Shown here: positions 34,893-43,997 of the stretch, in pieces
How the letters are laid out: each line of letters starts with the position of its first letter
Position numbering within the stretch: position 1 is the first letter of the stretch
Source: an uncultured Flavobacteriales bacterium
Lineage (GTDB): Bacteria > Bacteroidota > Bacteroidia > Flavobacteriales_D > Sanyastnellaceae
DNA: 64,000 nucleotides
Direction of reading: 5' to 3'
NCBI GenBank assembly: GCA_938085105.1
Contig: CALKGK010000002.1
Span: 1 to 64,000 of the forward strand
Program-made: the position numbers and the translations under genes
The notes under the pieces: generated by a model
What the model was told of the DNA's origin: nothing
Databases searched by the model: none
The model's input: only the letters and a program-made list of their open reading frames with translations

Positions 34893-35810
34893 ATGAAAAG
34901 TTTCGAAGCGATTGCTCCTGAGTTGGACCAAAAGTTGGAGGAATTCCACACCTACGCTTCCCAAGAAAAAAAACTCCGCAAAAAATCCAAGCCCTACCGA
35001 ATTGGCACCTTCGTAGCCTTTTTTGGACTCTTTGCAGTAGGATGGATTCCAGTGATCGGTTGGATCATCGCTTTTGTTCTCTTCGCTCTCGTGTTTATTC
35101 TGGGTTTCAAAGCAGCGAATTTCCATTCGAAATCAGACAAGCTCAAAAACGAATACAAAACCAGCTTTCTCAATTGGTACTTTAAGTTAATTCTCGGGGA
35201 AGAAACCCATTACAGTGTAAACACAAAGCTGACCGTTCAGCAAGTAAAACAACTTCAACTCTTTCCCAAATTCAATACGCTCAGGGCAGAAGATTATGTG
35301 AAGTCTAAATGGGACGGACTCGATTTCGAGATGACAGAGTTGAATTTGTCGCAAGAGAACGATGAAGATTATACCCTTAAATTTTCGGGCATCTTCATGA
35401 TTGTAACGTTCCAAAAAGAGATGAGTGGAAAAACCTATGTTCTTCCTAAACAAAACAGAAAGCTCCTTTTCAACCGTTTTCCTAAAGAACATCAAGATAC
35501 CCTAGAAAACGCTCATTTTCATGAGTACTACGATGTGTATGGAGTTCAAAGGGAATTCACGCGCTACCTCTTAACACCAGGAATGATGGAGCGCATTCTC
35601 GATTTGTCAAAAGAACACAAAGCCAAACTCTATTTCTTGTTCAACAAGAATAAACTCTTCATGGCCATCGATTGGAGAAAAGACCTCTTTGAGCCGGATG
35701 AAGATCTTTCGGATCCGATGAATAACTTCAAGATCCTTCACGATCAACTGTCCACAGTGAAATCATTTGTAGACACCTTGAGGGATCAGCGTCAGATTTG
35801 GGAAGGGTGA
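34893..35810 (+). CDS. DUF3137 membrane protein
   Basis: 305 residues. A charged N-terminus (EKKLRKKSKPYR) precedes two close membrane segments (about 44-80, TFVAFFGLFAVGWIPVIGWI onward). A cytoplasmic domain follows with FSGIFMIVTFQKEMSGKTYVLP and the C-terminal KLYFLFNKNKLFMAIDWRKDLFEP, as in DUF3137 proteins. Function unknown. It lies 6 nt after lemA and is convergent with the cold-shock gene. Confidence 0.85.
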   Translation: MKSFEAIAPELDQKLEEFHTYASQEKKLRKKSKPYRIGTFVAFFGLFAVGWIPVIGWIIAFVLFALVFILGFKAANFHSKSDKLKNEYKTSFLNWYFKLILGEETHYSVNTKLTVQQVKQLQLFPKFNTLRAEDYVKSKWDGLDFEMTELNLSQENDEDYTLKFSGIFMIVTFQKEMSGKTYVLPKQNRKLLFNRFPKEHQDTLENAHFHEYYDVYGVQREFTRYLLTPGMMERILDLSKEHKAKLYFLFNKNKLFMAIDWRKDLFEPDEDLSDPMNNFKILHDQLSTVKSFVDTLRDQRQIWEG

Positions 35811-35860
35811 TCTGATCCAAGCTCGCACTTCATCATCACCATCCAGTAAAAAAATAAGGA

Positions 35861-35890
35861 AAAAAAAACCCCAACACTTGCGTGCTGGGG
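35861..35890 (-). terminator. Rho-independent terminator of the cold-shock gene
   Basis: On the minus strand a stem of CCCCA/TGGGG plus CAC/GTG with one mismatch, then a run of eight T. It begins 25 nt after the csp stop. Confidence 0.8.
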
Positions 35891-35915
35891 TGTACTAAAA
35901 TTCTGATATGATATA

Positions 35916-36107
35916 TTAAATCACTTTCACGTTATTAGCGTTCAAACCTTTACGGCCTTCTTTGAGATCGTACTCGACGCTATCGCCTTCTTGTACTTCA
36001 TCAATTAATCCTGAAACGTGTACAAAGTACTCCGTTTTCGACTCGTCGTCAATAATGAATCCAAATCCTTTAGATTCATTAAAGAACTTTACTGTTCCTT
36101 TTTTCAT
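35916..36107 (-). CDS. Cold-shock domain protein (CspA family)
   Basis: 63 residues forming a single cold-shock OB-fold. RNP1 KGFGFI is in ESKGFGFIIDD, and the RNP2-like YFVHVSGL is at about 27-34. It starts MKKGTVKFFN and ends in the typical GLNANNVKVI. It binds single-stranded RNA/DNA and melts secondary structure. It has its own promoter-like box and terminator, so it is monocistronic. The leader is predicted to be short (about 20 nt), unlike the long leader of E. coli cspA. Confidence 0.95.
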   Translation of the reverse strand: MKKGTVKFFNESKGFGFIIDDESKTEYFVHVSGLIDEVQEGDSVEYDLKEGRKGLNANNVKVI

Positions 36108-36129
36108 TGTAATATAATAAATTATGCAG

Positions 36130-36137
36130 CGAAGGTA
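36130..36137 (-). promoter_or_regulatory. Probable -7 element of cold-shock gene
   Basis: TACCTTCG on the minus strand, one base off TAnnTTTG, 22 nt before the ATG at 36107. A TTTTTG lies 15 nt upstream of it. Confidence 0.45.
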
Positions 36138-36356
36138 ACTTTAATTCGCGTGCAAAAAGGGTTTTACCACAAAAAAATCATTTCCTTGTGAAAAGAAGTC
36201 CCTAGAATAAGGAATTAATTGATTCTCAGCGACTAATATTATTTCAGAGAATACACCGAATAAGAGGTTTTTTCGCGTTACTCTATTGGCTTCAGCCCTT
36301 GGAAAACCTCACTCCTATTTTATCAAAAATTCTCAAAAAAAGAGTTCGCTTGTTTG

Positions 36357-36364
36357 TACATTTG
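36357..36364 (+). promoter_or_regulatory. -7 element of the AsmA-like gene
   Basis: TACATTTG, full match, 25 nt before the ATG at 36390. I see no other structure in 36140-36350 beyond AT-rich sequence. Confidence 0.55.
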
Positions 36365-36389
36365 AAAAGCTCTTAAACGCCTACCCCAC

Positions 36390-39236
36390 ATGAAAAAACT
36401 GCTCAAAATTGCCGGCATCTCTCTTTTGGTCATTCTTATTGCCTTGCTCGTTCTCCCCTTCCTTTTTAAGGGGAAAATCATCGAAACGCTCAAGCAGACG
36501 GCCAATGAAGAGTTGAATGCTACCTTGGCTTTTGATGATGTTTCGCTCTCCTTTTTTAAAAGTTTTCCTCAGTTGAGCCTAAGCATTGAACAGCTTTCTT
36601 TGAGCAATCACGCTCCTTTTGAAGGGGTTGAGTTGGTGAAGGCGAGTGAAATTCGGGCAAGTATTGACCTCATGAGCCTTTTTGGTGATGAAATTAAGGT
36701 GAACGAAATCGCGTTGATTCAACCCAATATCGACCTTCGGATCCTGGCTGATGGAAGTGCGAACTACGACATCATGAAAGCAGATGAAGGAACGGCAGAT
36801 GAAACAGCAACAAACGAGGAGACTTCCGAAGATGGAGCATTTGCCTTGGCTTTGAAAAGCTACTTGATCGAAGATGCCAAAATCGCTTATCTGGACGAAA
36901 CAATGCCCATGAGCTTCACTGCTCTTGGACTCAATCATAGCGGAAATGGCGACTTCACATCAGATGTTTTCCTCCTGTCAACCACAACCAGCATTGCCGA
37001 AACTTCTTTTGACTATGACGGTATCGCATATTTGAACAAGGCCGATATTGATATGGACGCCGATTTTGACATCAACATTGCAGCATCGAAATACACCTTC
37101 AAAGAGAACAGCACCTCCATCAATGATTTTGAATTAAAGGCAGATGGTTTTGTAGCCATGCCCGGTGATGACATTGATGTGGACATCTCTTTCTCCACTC
37201 CGAACAACAGTTTCAAATCACTCCTTTCCCTTATCCCAGCGGTGTATAAAGCAGATATGGAAGGAATTCAAACAGCAGGTGAATTGAGCTTTGATGGCTA
37301 TGTGAGAGGGATTTATAACGAGCTCACCATGCCAGGGCTCGGTCTCAACCTAAAAGTGGTGGACGGACGAGTTCAATATCCCGATCTACCCGAGAGCATT
37401 GAAAACATTCAAATCGATGCTAAAATTGACGCCTCCAAAGGAATTGATCATGATGCCATGCGCATTGATGTTCCTGTGTTTCATTTGGAAATGGCCAAAA
37501 ACCCTATCGACCTCACCCTCCTTGTTAAAACCCCATATAGCGACCCGTACTTGGATGGAGCTTTAAAAGCAAAAGTTGATTTGAGTAAAATCGCTCAAAC
37601 CATTCCACTGAATCAAGGTGATGTTTTGGAAGGCTTGATTAATGCTGACCTCACGGTGAAAGGAAACATGAGCTCCATTGAAGAAGAGCGCTACTCCGAT
37701 TTCTTGGCGGAAGGACAAGTCATCGTTCAGCAAATGAAGTACGCATCGGACAGTCTTGACTATCCCGTAGCCGTAAACAATGCATACCTAAATTTCAACC
37801 CCGAACATATCGAACTGAGCGCTTTTGAAGCAATTATTGGGGCGAGTGATTTGAAAGCGAACGGTAAGTTCGACAACTACATGGCCTATGCCTTTAAGGA
37901 AGAAGCCCTTCACGGAGTCTTCAACCTCAACGCCAATAAAATCGACCTCAATGAATTGATGGGCAAAGAAGAAGAAGCTTCAAACGAAGCGATGGCAAAT
38001 GAAGAGGCAAGTCTTGACACAAGCAGCATGTCTGTGATTCGTTTACCGAAAAACATCGATTTTGCCTTGAACAGTTCCATCAATGAATTGATTTATGATG
38101 ACTTCGATATCACTCAGCTTTCTGGAAGCATTACCTTAAAGGAAGGTGAAGCTGCTTTGAGAGGGGTGAAAATGAACATACTGGACGGAAAAGTGAGCGC
38201 CGATGGCAGCTATAATTCCGTCCCTGAAAACCCGAGCATCAACATGGACTTTGGTATTCAGAACATGGACATTCAGGAAGCGGCAAAAACCTTTGTGACC
38301 ATCGAAAAAATGGCTCCCATCGCCAAAAGCTGTAAAGGTAAATTCTCTACGAGCTTGAAAATGATTGGTGAGCTCAACGACAAAATGGAACCCATAACTC
38401 AAACCTTGAACGGAGGTGGTAAATTGAGTGTGGCGGAAGTTGAAATCGAAAAGTTCGCTCCACTGAATAAACTCGCCAAGGAGCTAAAAATAGAAAAGCT
38501 CGCAAAACAAAATTTTAAGGATGTAAACATCTCTTTTGAGTTTGTGAACGGACGAATCGTTCTCGATCCTTTTGTTGTTAAGTTGGACGGCGTTCCCACA
38601 ACCATTTCAGGAAGCATGGGCTTTGAGCAGGACATCGATTACGACATTGATATGGACCTTCCTTTGAGCAAAATCCCGGGGAACTTGGGGCAAGGAGCTC
38701 AAGGATTGATCAGCTCAATCAATGCTTCTTTGGGCACCAACTTTAGCCCGGGAAGCGCAGTTCCAGTGAACCTCAAAGTTACCGGTACGATGGACGAACC
38801 TAAAATAAGTTCCAACTTTGGTGATGCGCTTAAAGGTGAGCAAGAAAACGTAAAAGAGAACATCAAAGAAACGGTGAAAGAAGAGGTCAAAGAGCAAATC
38901 GAAGAGGTGAAAGAAGATGCCGTGGCAAAAGCGCGAGAAGAAGCTGATAAGATCTTGGCCGATGCTCAGAAGCAAGCGGACGATATCGTAGCCAAGGCCA
39001 ATGAAGAGGCAGAAAAAATGAGAACAGCCGGTTATGATGAAGCGAGCAAACTCGAGAACAAAGGTGGGAACATCATTGAAAAAACAGCCAATCGAAAACT
39101 GGCCGAGGCTTTGAGAAAGGAAACCGACAAAAAGGTGGAGAAAGCCAAGGAAGAAGCACAAAAGCGTGCCGATAAAGTGATGGCCGATGCTCGAAAAAAA
39201 GCAGATGAAAAAATTGATGCTGCCACAAGTAAATAA
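36390..39236 (+). CDS. AsmA-like family protein with C-terminal coiled-coil tail
   Basis: 948 residues. The N-terminal TM (about 6-28) and following NEELNATLAFDDVSLSFFKSFPQLSLSIE (parts: TLAFDDVSLSFFKSFPQLSL) match the AsmA start. Long repetitive beta-strand regions fill the periplasmic body, with an AsmA-C-type section near 560-800 (NGGGKLSVAEVEIEKFAPLN, KLDGVPTTISGSMGF). AsmA-like proteins are bridge-like lipid carriers between inner and outer membrane. Residues 811-948 form a highly charged Lys/Glu/Ala tail (REEADKILADAQ, EEAQKRADKVMADARKKADE) predicted to be a long helix. Typical AsmA proteins do not have it. Confidence 0.8.
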   Translation: MKKLLKIAGISLLVILIALLVLPFLFKGKIIETLKQTANEELNATLAFDDVSLSFFKSFPQLSLSIEQLSLSNHAPFEGVELVKASEIRASIDLMSLFGDEIKVNEIALIQPNIDLRILADGSANYDIMKADEGTADETATNEETSEDGAFALALKSYLIEDAKIAYLDETMPMSFTALGLNHSGNGDFTSDVFLLSTTTSIAETSFDYDGIAYLNKADIDMDADFDINIAASKYTFKENSTSINDFELKADGFVAMPGDDIDVDISFSTPNNSFKSLLSLIPAVYKADMEGIQTAGELSFDGYVRGIYNELTMPGLGLNLKVVDGRVQYPDLPESIENIQIDAKIDASKGIDHDAMRIDVPVFHLEMAKNPIDLTLLVKTPYSDPYLDGALKAKVDLSKIAQTIPLNQGDVLEGLINADLTVKGNMSSIEEERYSDFLAEGQVIVQQMKYASDSLDYPVAVNNAYLNFNPEHIELSAFEAIIGASDLKANGKFDNYMAYAFKEEALHGVFNLNANKIDLNELMGKEEEASNEAMANEEASLDTSSMSVIRLPKNIDFALNSSINELIYDDFDITQLSGSITLKEGEAALRGVKMNILDGKVSADGSYNSVPENPSINMDFGIQNMDIQEAAKTFVTIEKMAPIAKSCKGKFSTSLKMIGELNDKMEPITQTLNGGGKLSVAEVEIEKFAPLNKLAKELKIEKLAKQNFKDVNISFEFVNGRIVLDPFVVKLDGVPTTISGSMGFEQDIDYDIDMDLPLSKIPGNLGQGAQGLISSINASLGTNFSPGSAVPVNLKVTGTMDEPKISSNFGDALKGEQENVKENIKETVKEEVKEQIEEVKEDAVAKAREEADKILADAQKQADDIVAKANEEAEKMRTAGYDEASKLENKGGNIIEKTANRKLAEALRKETDKKVEKAKEEAQKRADKVMADARKKADEKIDAATSK

Positions 39237-39265
39237 TTCGGATTGATAATTGCACCTTGCAAATT

Positions 39266-41308
39266 ATGAGAATACCCGTAGTCCTATCAATGATTGTTTG
39301 TCTGAACCTCATCATCAAGGGTGAAGTTCAAGCACAAGATGAATGTGAATACACCCCTAGCTCAAAAGCAGAAAAGCTCTTGACTAAATCGGAAGACAAA
39401 CGAAAATACTCCTTTGACGAGCGCCAAGAACTGATTCAAGAGGCCCTGGAAGAGGATGAAAACTGTTACCCGTGCATGCTCCAACTTGGAGTACGAGCAT
39501 TCAAAACAGCGAAAAGAACCGGTGGTAGTTTTGGTGCAGCTCAGGTGATGTTGAAAAAGCTGACGGATGCTTGTCCGGAATACCACAGCGAGCCCTACTA
39601 CTACCTTGGAGCAATGGCTTATGCCGATAATAACTATGCAGCAGCCTTGGATTATTTCGACTTCTTCCTGCATTTCCCCAATGACGACGAATCCAAATAC
39701 GCCCGCGACTATGAAGACAAGTACGCGGATGTTGAAGAGGTGATTCCTTTTGTGGAGTTCTATCGCGACTTCAATAAATATGCAGATTCCTATAGTCCTT
39801 CTCTGGTTGAAGGAGTTTCGAGTGAAAAGGATGAATACCTTCCAGCATTGAGTCCGGATAGCGAAATCATGTTCTATACCCGACACTACATGAAAAAAGC
39901 CAAAGGTGATTATGTGGCCAAAGCTGTGGAGGAATTTACTTGGAGTTTAAGAGGTGATTTGAATGCGAGTTTTGATGGTGGTGATGCGCTTCCGAAACCT
40001 TTCAACATGGGCGACAATTATGGAGGTGCAAGCATCTCTGTGGACAACAAAGAACTGTTCATCGCCAAAAGAAACCCCGTGGACAACAACCCTGAAAACA
40101 TTGATCTCTATTTAACAAGGTATGAGCTCACAGAAGATCCAAAAACGGGAAAGAAATCGTACATCTGGACAGAACTCAGCAACTTGGGCGAAAAGATCAA
40201 TACCGATGACGGTTGGGAGAGTCAGCCCAGCTTGAGTGGTGACGGACAAACCCTCTACTTCGCCACTCTCCGTGCAAGCACTCAAAAAGAAGGAGCACAA
40301 AATCCCGATACCGATATTTACTACAGCGAACGACAAGAAGATGGATCATGGGGTCCTGCGCAAGCCCTCCCCGCTCCTATCAACACCAAGTGGAACGACA
40401 AAGCCCCCTTCATGCACAGCGATTCCCACACCTTGTATTTCGCAAGCGATCGTCAGCCTGGAGGTGGAGGCTACGACATATGGTACACTCGTCAGCAAGA
40501 AGACGGATCTTGGAGCAGACCGAAAAACATTGGAGCCCCCGTCAACACCAGTGAAGATGAGCACGGAATGATTGTTTCCAGTGATGGTGAGTATGCATAT
40601 TACGCAAGCCGCACCATCCGTGGGAGCAGAGGAATGGACATCTACTCCTTCCCCATCCCCGAAGAAGCCAAACCCGAAAAAGTGATGATCTTGAAGGGGC
40701 AAGTGATGACCAAAGACGGTGAAGTTCCCGAAAACGCTGAAATCAACATCAAGTATGTTCAGAGCAAGAGTGCCCAGAAAATTGAATTAAATCAGGACGA
40801 TGGAAAGTATGCCGCCGTGATCAACATCGACCGCGAAGAAGATGTTGTGGTGCAAGTGAGTGGAGATGATGTAGCCTTCAACACTCACCTCGTGGTAGAT
40901 AAAGATGAAGAACGACAAGCAGATGTGGTGAAGTTGGACATGGTGAAGGAGGAAGTCAAAAAGGGAAGCTCATTCGTTATTCCAGACATCTATTACAGCA
41001 CCGCATCAGCCGACATCAATCGGGAATCGATGATCATCCTCGATGAGTTTGTGGACTATCTCTTGGCCAACCCCAACATCGTTATAGAAATTCAAGGACA
41101 TACCGACGATGAAGGGAATGCTGCTGACAACCTCGCACTCTCGATGGATAGAGCTTTTGAAGTGAAGGGATATTTAGAGAAAAAAGGAATTTCTGGGTCG
41201 CGTATTAAGGCAAAAGGCTACGGTGAAACACGACCAATTGCAGACAATACGAGCCCTTCAGGCAAGGCGAAAAACAGACGCACAGAATTTATGATTATCA
41301 GCATGTAA
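39266..41308 (+). CDS. PD40 beta-propeller / OmpA-family outer-membrane protein
   Basis: 680 residues from the ATG at 39266. Signal peptide (about 1-24), then a TPR-like helical region (about 30-165). Next come PD40/TolB-like repeats, each with a P-x-L-S-x-D-G-x-x-[LI]-[YF]-[YF] core (YLPALSPDSEIMFYTR, QPSLSGDGQTLYFATL, TLYFASDRQPGGGGYDIWY). A short beta domain at about 440-545 follows. The OmpA peptidoglycan-binding domain (about 570-680) contains VIEIQGHTDDEGN, LSMDRAFEVKGYL and NRRTEF. It anchors the outer membrane to peptidoglycan. Members of this architecture are common in Bacteroidota; their role beyond anchoring is unclear. Confidence 0.9.
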   Translation: MRIPVVLSMIVCLNLIIKGEVQAQDECEYTPSSKAEKLLTKSEDKRKYSFDERQELIQEALEEDENCYPCMLQLGVRAFKTAKRTGGSFGAAQVMLKKLTDACPEYHSEPYYYLGAMAYADNNYAAALDYFDFFLHFPNDDESKYARDYEDKYADVEEVIPFVEFYRDFNKYADSYSPSLVEGVSSEKDEYLPALSPDSEIMFYTRHYMKKAKGDYVAKAVEEFTWSLRGDLNASFDGGDALPKPFNMGDNYGGASISVDNKELFIAKRNPVDNNPENIDLYLTRYELTEDPKTGKKSYIWTELSNLGEKINTDDGWESQPSLSGDGQTLYFATLRASTQKEGAQNPDTDIYYSERQEDGSWGPAQALPAPINTKWNDKAPFMHSDSHTLYFASDRQPGGGGYDIWYTRQQEDGSWSRPKNIGAPVNTSEDEHGMIVSSDGEYAYYASRTIRGSRGMDIYSFPIPEEAKPEKVMILKGQVMTKDGEVPENAEINIKYVQSKSAQKIELNQDDGKYAAVINIDREEDVVVQVSGDDVAFNTHLVVDKDEERQADVVKLDMVKEEVKKGSSFVIPDIYYSTASADINRESMIILDEFVDYLLANPNIVIEIQGHTDDEGNAADNLALSMDRAFEVKGYLEKKGISGSRIKAKGYGETRPIADNTSPSGKAKNRRTEFMIISM

Positions 41309-41334
41309 GGATTTTGTTGGATGAATAAATAAAT

Positions 41335-41342
41335 TACATTTG
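41335..41342 (+). promoter_or_regulatory. Promoter of small lipoprotein gene
   Basis: TACATTTG -7 element with TTTG (41313-41316) 18 nt upstream as a plausible -33 element; the ATG is 17 nt downstream of the box. This is one of the best two-element matches in the window. Confidence 0.6.
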
Positions 41343-41359
41343 TATAAAATCTAATATCA

Positions 41360-41638
41360 ATGAAGCATTTATTTTTACTCGGACTTGCAGCTGTATTGTT
41401 TAGCTGTGGTGGTAGCACAGAGTCTACCGAGGTTCAAACACAAATCGAAGAAACTGTAACAGACGTAACTGAAGCTGCAGAAACAACCATGGAAGACGCT
41501 GGAGAAGCGATGGAAGAGGGTGCTGAAGCCGTTGAAGGAGCTGTAGAAGATGCAGTAGAAGAGGTAAGCGAAGCAGCTGAAGAAGGTGCTGACAAAGTTG
41601 AAGAAATGATGGATGACGCAGAAGAAGCTGTGAAGTAA
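41360..41638 (+). CDS. Small Ala/Glu-rich lipoprotein
   Basis: 92 residues. Lipoprotein signal MKHLFLLGLAAVLFSCGGS puts the lipidated Cys at 16. The remainder is almost entirely Glu, Ala, Val, Asp and Thr with a heptad-like spacing (AGEAMEEGAEAVEGAVEDAV), predicted to be a strongly acidic amphipathic helix. No family is recognised. The next gene encodes a lipoprotein with a near-identical signal peptide and a similar helical tail. A terminator follows, and the upstream promoter suggests a monocistronic, possibly abundant transcript. Confidence 0.75.
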   Translation: MKHLFLLGLAAVLFSCGGSTESTEVQTQIEETVTDVTEAAETTMEDAGEAMEEGAEAVEGAVEDAVEEVSEAAEEGADKVEEMMDDAEEAVK

Positions 41639-41658
41639 TCCTTTATCAATCATACTTG

Positions 41659-41691
41659 AAGAGGAGTTCATTTTGGGCTCCTCTTTTTTTT
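41659..41691 (+). terminator. Rho-independent terminator after small lipoprotein gene
   Basis: Stem AAGAGGAG/CTCCTCTT with an 11-nt loop and a T-run of eight, 20 nt after the stop at 41638. Confidence 0.85.
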
Positions 41692-41732
41692 GCTAAAAAT
41701 GTGCAATTCAATAAGGTAACAAGAGAAATTTG

Positions 41733-41740
41733 TAATTTCG
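41733..41740 (+). promoter_or_regulatory. Probable -7 element of DUF4920 gene
   Basis: TAATTTCG, one base off TAnnTTTG, 20 nt before the ATG at 41761. The same AATTTGTAATTTCG string precedes ftcD. Confidence 0.45.
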
Positions 41741-41760
41741 CGCCAAATCAAAATCAAAAA

Positions 41761-42474
41761 ATGAAACATTTATTCTTTTTAGGAATGATTGCTTTGCTAG
41801 CGAGCTGCGGCGGAGGTCAATCACACGATCACGCTGAAGGTGAAATCGTTGAAACAAGCATTGAAAACGTTAACTACGGAGAGGCTTTTGAAGTATCCGA
41901 AGTAGTAAGCATTGACGAAGTAGCTGCAGCCCTTGATACCATGGGAACCGTAGACTGTGTTGTAAAGGCAAACATCGTTGAAACCTGCGCGAAAATGGGT
42001 TGCTGGATGACCGTTGAGCAGAGCAACGGAGAACCTGTAATGGTTTACATGAATGACCATTCTTTCTTTGTTCCTAAAGAAGGTATGGGTGGCAAAACGG
42101 CTTTGATTAAAGCAACTGCAACAAAAGACACTACGTCGGTAGAAATGTTGAAGCACTTGAAAGAAGATGCCAATGCACCACAGGAAGAAATTGACGCGAT
42201 TACTGAGCCTAAATTCGGTATGAAATTGAACGCAACCGGTGTAATTATCGAGGGTGTAGAAGTTGAGAAATCAGGAGCTGCTGATGCAATGCACGAGGCT
42301 ATTGATCACGCAGTAGACCACGCACACGACGCAGTAGACCACGTTCACGAGCAAGTTGAAAACGTTGAAGAAAACGCAAAAGACTTGGCAAATGATGCTT
42401 TAGAAACTACAGGAAATGCTTTGGACAAAGCTGGTGAAACAATAGATCAAGCGCAAGAAGCTGTGAGCAAATAA
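41761..42474 (+). CDS. DUF4920 lipoprotein with His-rich helical tail
   Basis: 237 residues from the ATG at 41761, which gives lipoprotein signal MKHLFFLGMIALLASCGGG (Cys at 16). An in-frame upstream start would hide it. Residues about 35-168 are a DUF4920 domain with ETCAKMGCWMTVE, VYMNDHSFFVP and KFGMKLNATGVIIEG. Residues 169-237 form an extra helical tail, first His-rich (AMHEAIDHAVDHAHDAVDHV, six His at regular spacing) and then Ala/Glu/Asp-rich. A short HDH motif also follows the lipidation Cys. The His pattern could bind metal; this is inference. DUF4920 function is unknown. A bidirectional terminator follows. Confidence 0.85.
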   Translation: MKHLFFLGMIALLASCGGGQSHDHAEGEIVETSIENVNYGEAFEVSEVVSIDEVAAALDTMGTVDCVVKANIVETCAKMGCWMTVEQSNGEPVMVYMNDHSFFVPKEGMGGKTALIKATATKDTTSVEMLKHLKEDANAPQEEIDAITEPKFGMKLNATGVIIEGVEVEKSGAADAMHEAIDHAVDHAHDAVDHVHEQVENVEENAKDLANDALETTGNALDKAGETIDQAQEAVSK

Positions 42475-42494
42475 TCACTCAATAAGAAAACAAT

Positions 42495-42530
42495 AAAAAG
42501 CCCCTTTCTTCACGGAAAGGGGCTTTTTTT
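42495..42530. terminator. Bidirectional rho-independent terminator
   Basis: 14-bp stem AAAAAGCCCCTTTC with GAAAGGGGCTTTTT, flanked by A-run and T-run. It lies between convergent DUF4920 and TolC-family genes. Confidence 0.9.
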
Positions 42531-42581
42531 ATTCTTGGATCTACGAATAATCAACTTTTTCATTTCCTCATTGACCCTTGT

Positions 42582-43997
42582 TCATTCTCCCAAAATCCCC
42601 AAAGCGTAATTGGTCTTGAGAATGGCCTTTTGGTTTTCAGCTAAGAGCGAAACTAATTTTATCTGAGCATTGATATAACTCAATTCGCGAGAGTTGACGA
42701 GAAAAAGTGAGCTCTCTCCAGCTTCAAACTTTCTTCTTTCCCCCGCTAGAAGCTGTTCATAGTCCCTCACCGTTCTTCGATACAAGGCAATTTGCTCAAA
42801 ACTCACGTCCCACATGTTCAGGGCTGCCTGCAACTTGTTTTGAAGATTGGCTTGCTTGTTCTCAAAGGCCAACTCTTGTTCACGAATTTTCAATCCCGTT
42901 AGTGCCACACCACTTCGCTCCTTTCTCAGAAAAAGAGGCATGTTGAACTCCAGCCCCCACGAGTAATTGTTCACACTGTAATTGGCTAGTGGACTGTCGC
43001 CAACGAGCCTTTCATTCAGCGGTTGATATTTCAGGTTGATCTCGGGTTTGAGTTGCTCTCTTTTCCAGCGCTCCTCAATTTCGAGTTGTTCGATTTTGAA
43101 CCCGGTCAGTAGCAGTTCAGGGTGCTGCAATACTAAATCTTGGAGTACAATCTGACTCAAGCTCGCTGCATTGCTCACTGTAAGTTCGTCTTCACGGTAG
43201 GGAACGGTATTCTCTTCTAGCACTAAGGGAACCATCCCATCAGCCCACAAAAACACGCCCAAATACAAAGCACTGTTTTTGAAATCGAGTTCCGCTTGTT
43301 GCAAGGCGAGCAATCGGTTTTGCACTTGAATTCCAGCTTCAAGGGTGTCGATGGCAGGTACATCTCCAAGTCGCGCACTTTGCTTCACCCCAACAAAACG
43401 CTCTTGTGCTAACTGCAAAGCTCCTCTGTAAATTCTGAGGTTGTTGTATGATTTGAAAAAGTCCCAATATGCTTCCCCTGCAGAAAAGAGCAGTTCGTTC
43501 ATCAATCGTACTCGTTCAGCCTCTGTGCTTTCTTGATACACCTGTGCCTGGCGGAGTCCGGCCCGGCGTTCATCGATGAACATCCCTTGTCCCAAAGCCA
43601 TGCTCACTCCACCCATCCACAACCCTGTGGAAGGAACGCTGTTCTCCGGATTCAAAAACACTCCTTGATTTTGCTCAAAGCCTGCCATGAGTTCCAAACC
43701 AAACCACGTTGGCACCTTCACTCCTGCGTCAATGTTGCTGTAGTATTGGCTGTCTTTAAAGTATTTCTGACTCACATCAGAATAGGCCTTTGGGTCAAAA
43801 CCACCCCGCGCTCCTTGCACTGTGGCATCACCAAAAGCTTCCTGTAAATTGGCTTGCACGCTGAGTGGGTGACCTTTTTTCACCAAGGACATGAATGCAT
43901 CAAAAGGCAAAACCTTCAAACTATCGGTTGTTTCCTCCTGCGCGCACATATTCATGCTCAGCAGAAAGAAAGCAAACATCCATAAGTTCTTTTTCAT
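42582..43997 (-). CDS. TolC-family outer-membrane efflux/secretion channel
   Basis: 471 residues from the ATG at 43997; a GTG three bases earlier is also in frame. Signal peptide about 1-19 (LWMFAFFLLSMNMCAQ). The two-fold helical hairpin repeat of TolC is visible as long amphipathic helices. These include RVRLMNELLFSAGEAYWDFFKSYNNLRIYRGALQLAQERF (in parts: SAGEAYWDFFKSYNNLRIY) and the second-half equivalent QIALYRRTVRDYEQLLAGERRKFEAGESSLF (as YRRTVRDYEQLLAGE, KFEAGESSLF). It forms the outer-membrane exit duct for the HlyD/ABC pair upstream. The start overlaps the HlyD stop by one base (TGATG), implying coupling. Confidence 0.9.
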   Translation of the reverse strand: MKKNLWMFAFFLLSMNMCAQEETTDSLKVLPFDAFMSLVKKGHPLSVQANLQEAFGDATVQGARGGFDPKAYSDVSQKYFKDSQYYSNIDAGVKVPTWFGLELMAGFEQNQGVFLNPENSVPSTGLWMGGVSMALGQGMFIDERRAGLRQAQVYQESTEAERVRLMNELLFSAGEAYWDFFKSYNNLRIYRGALQLAQERFVGVKQSARLGDVPAIDTLEAGIQVQNRLLALQQAELDFKNSALYLGVFLWADGMVPLVLEENTVPYREDELTVSNAASLSQIVLQDLVLQHPELLLTGFKIEQLEIEERWKREQLKPEINLKYQPLNERLVGDSPLANYSVNNYSWGLEFNMPLFLRKERSGVALTGLKIREQELAFENKQANLQNKLQAALNMWDVSFEQIALYRRTVRDYEQLLAGERRKFEAGESSLFLVNSRELSYINAQIKLVSLLAENQKAILKTNYALGILGE

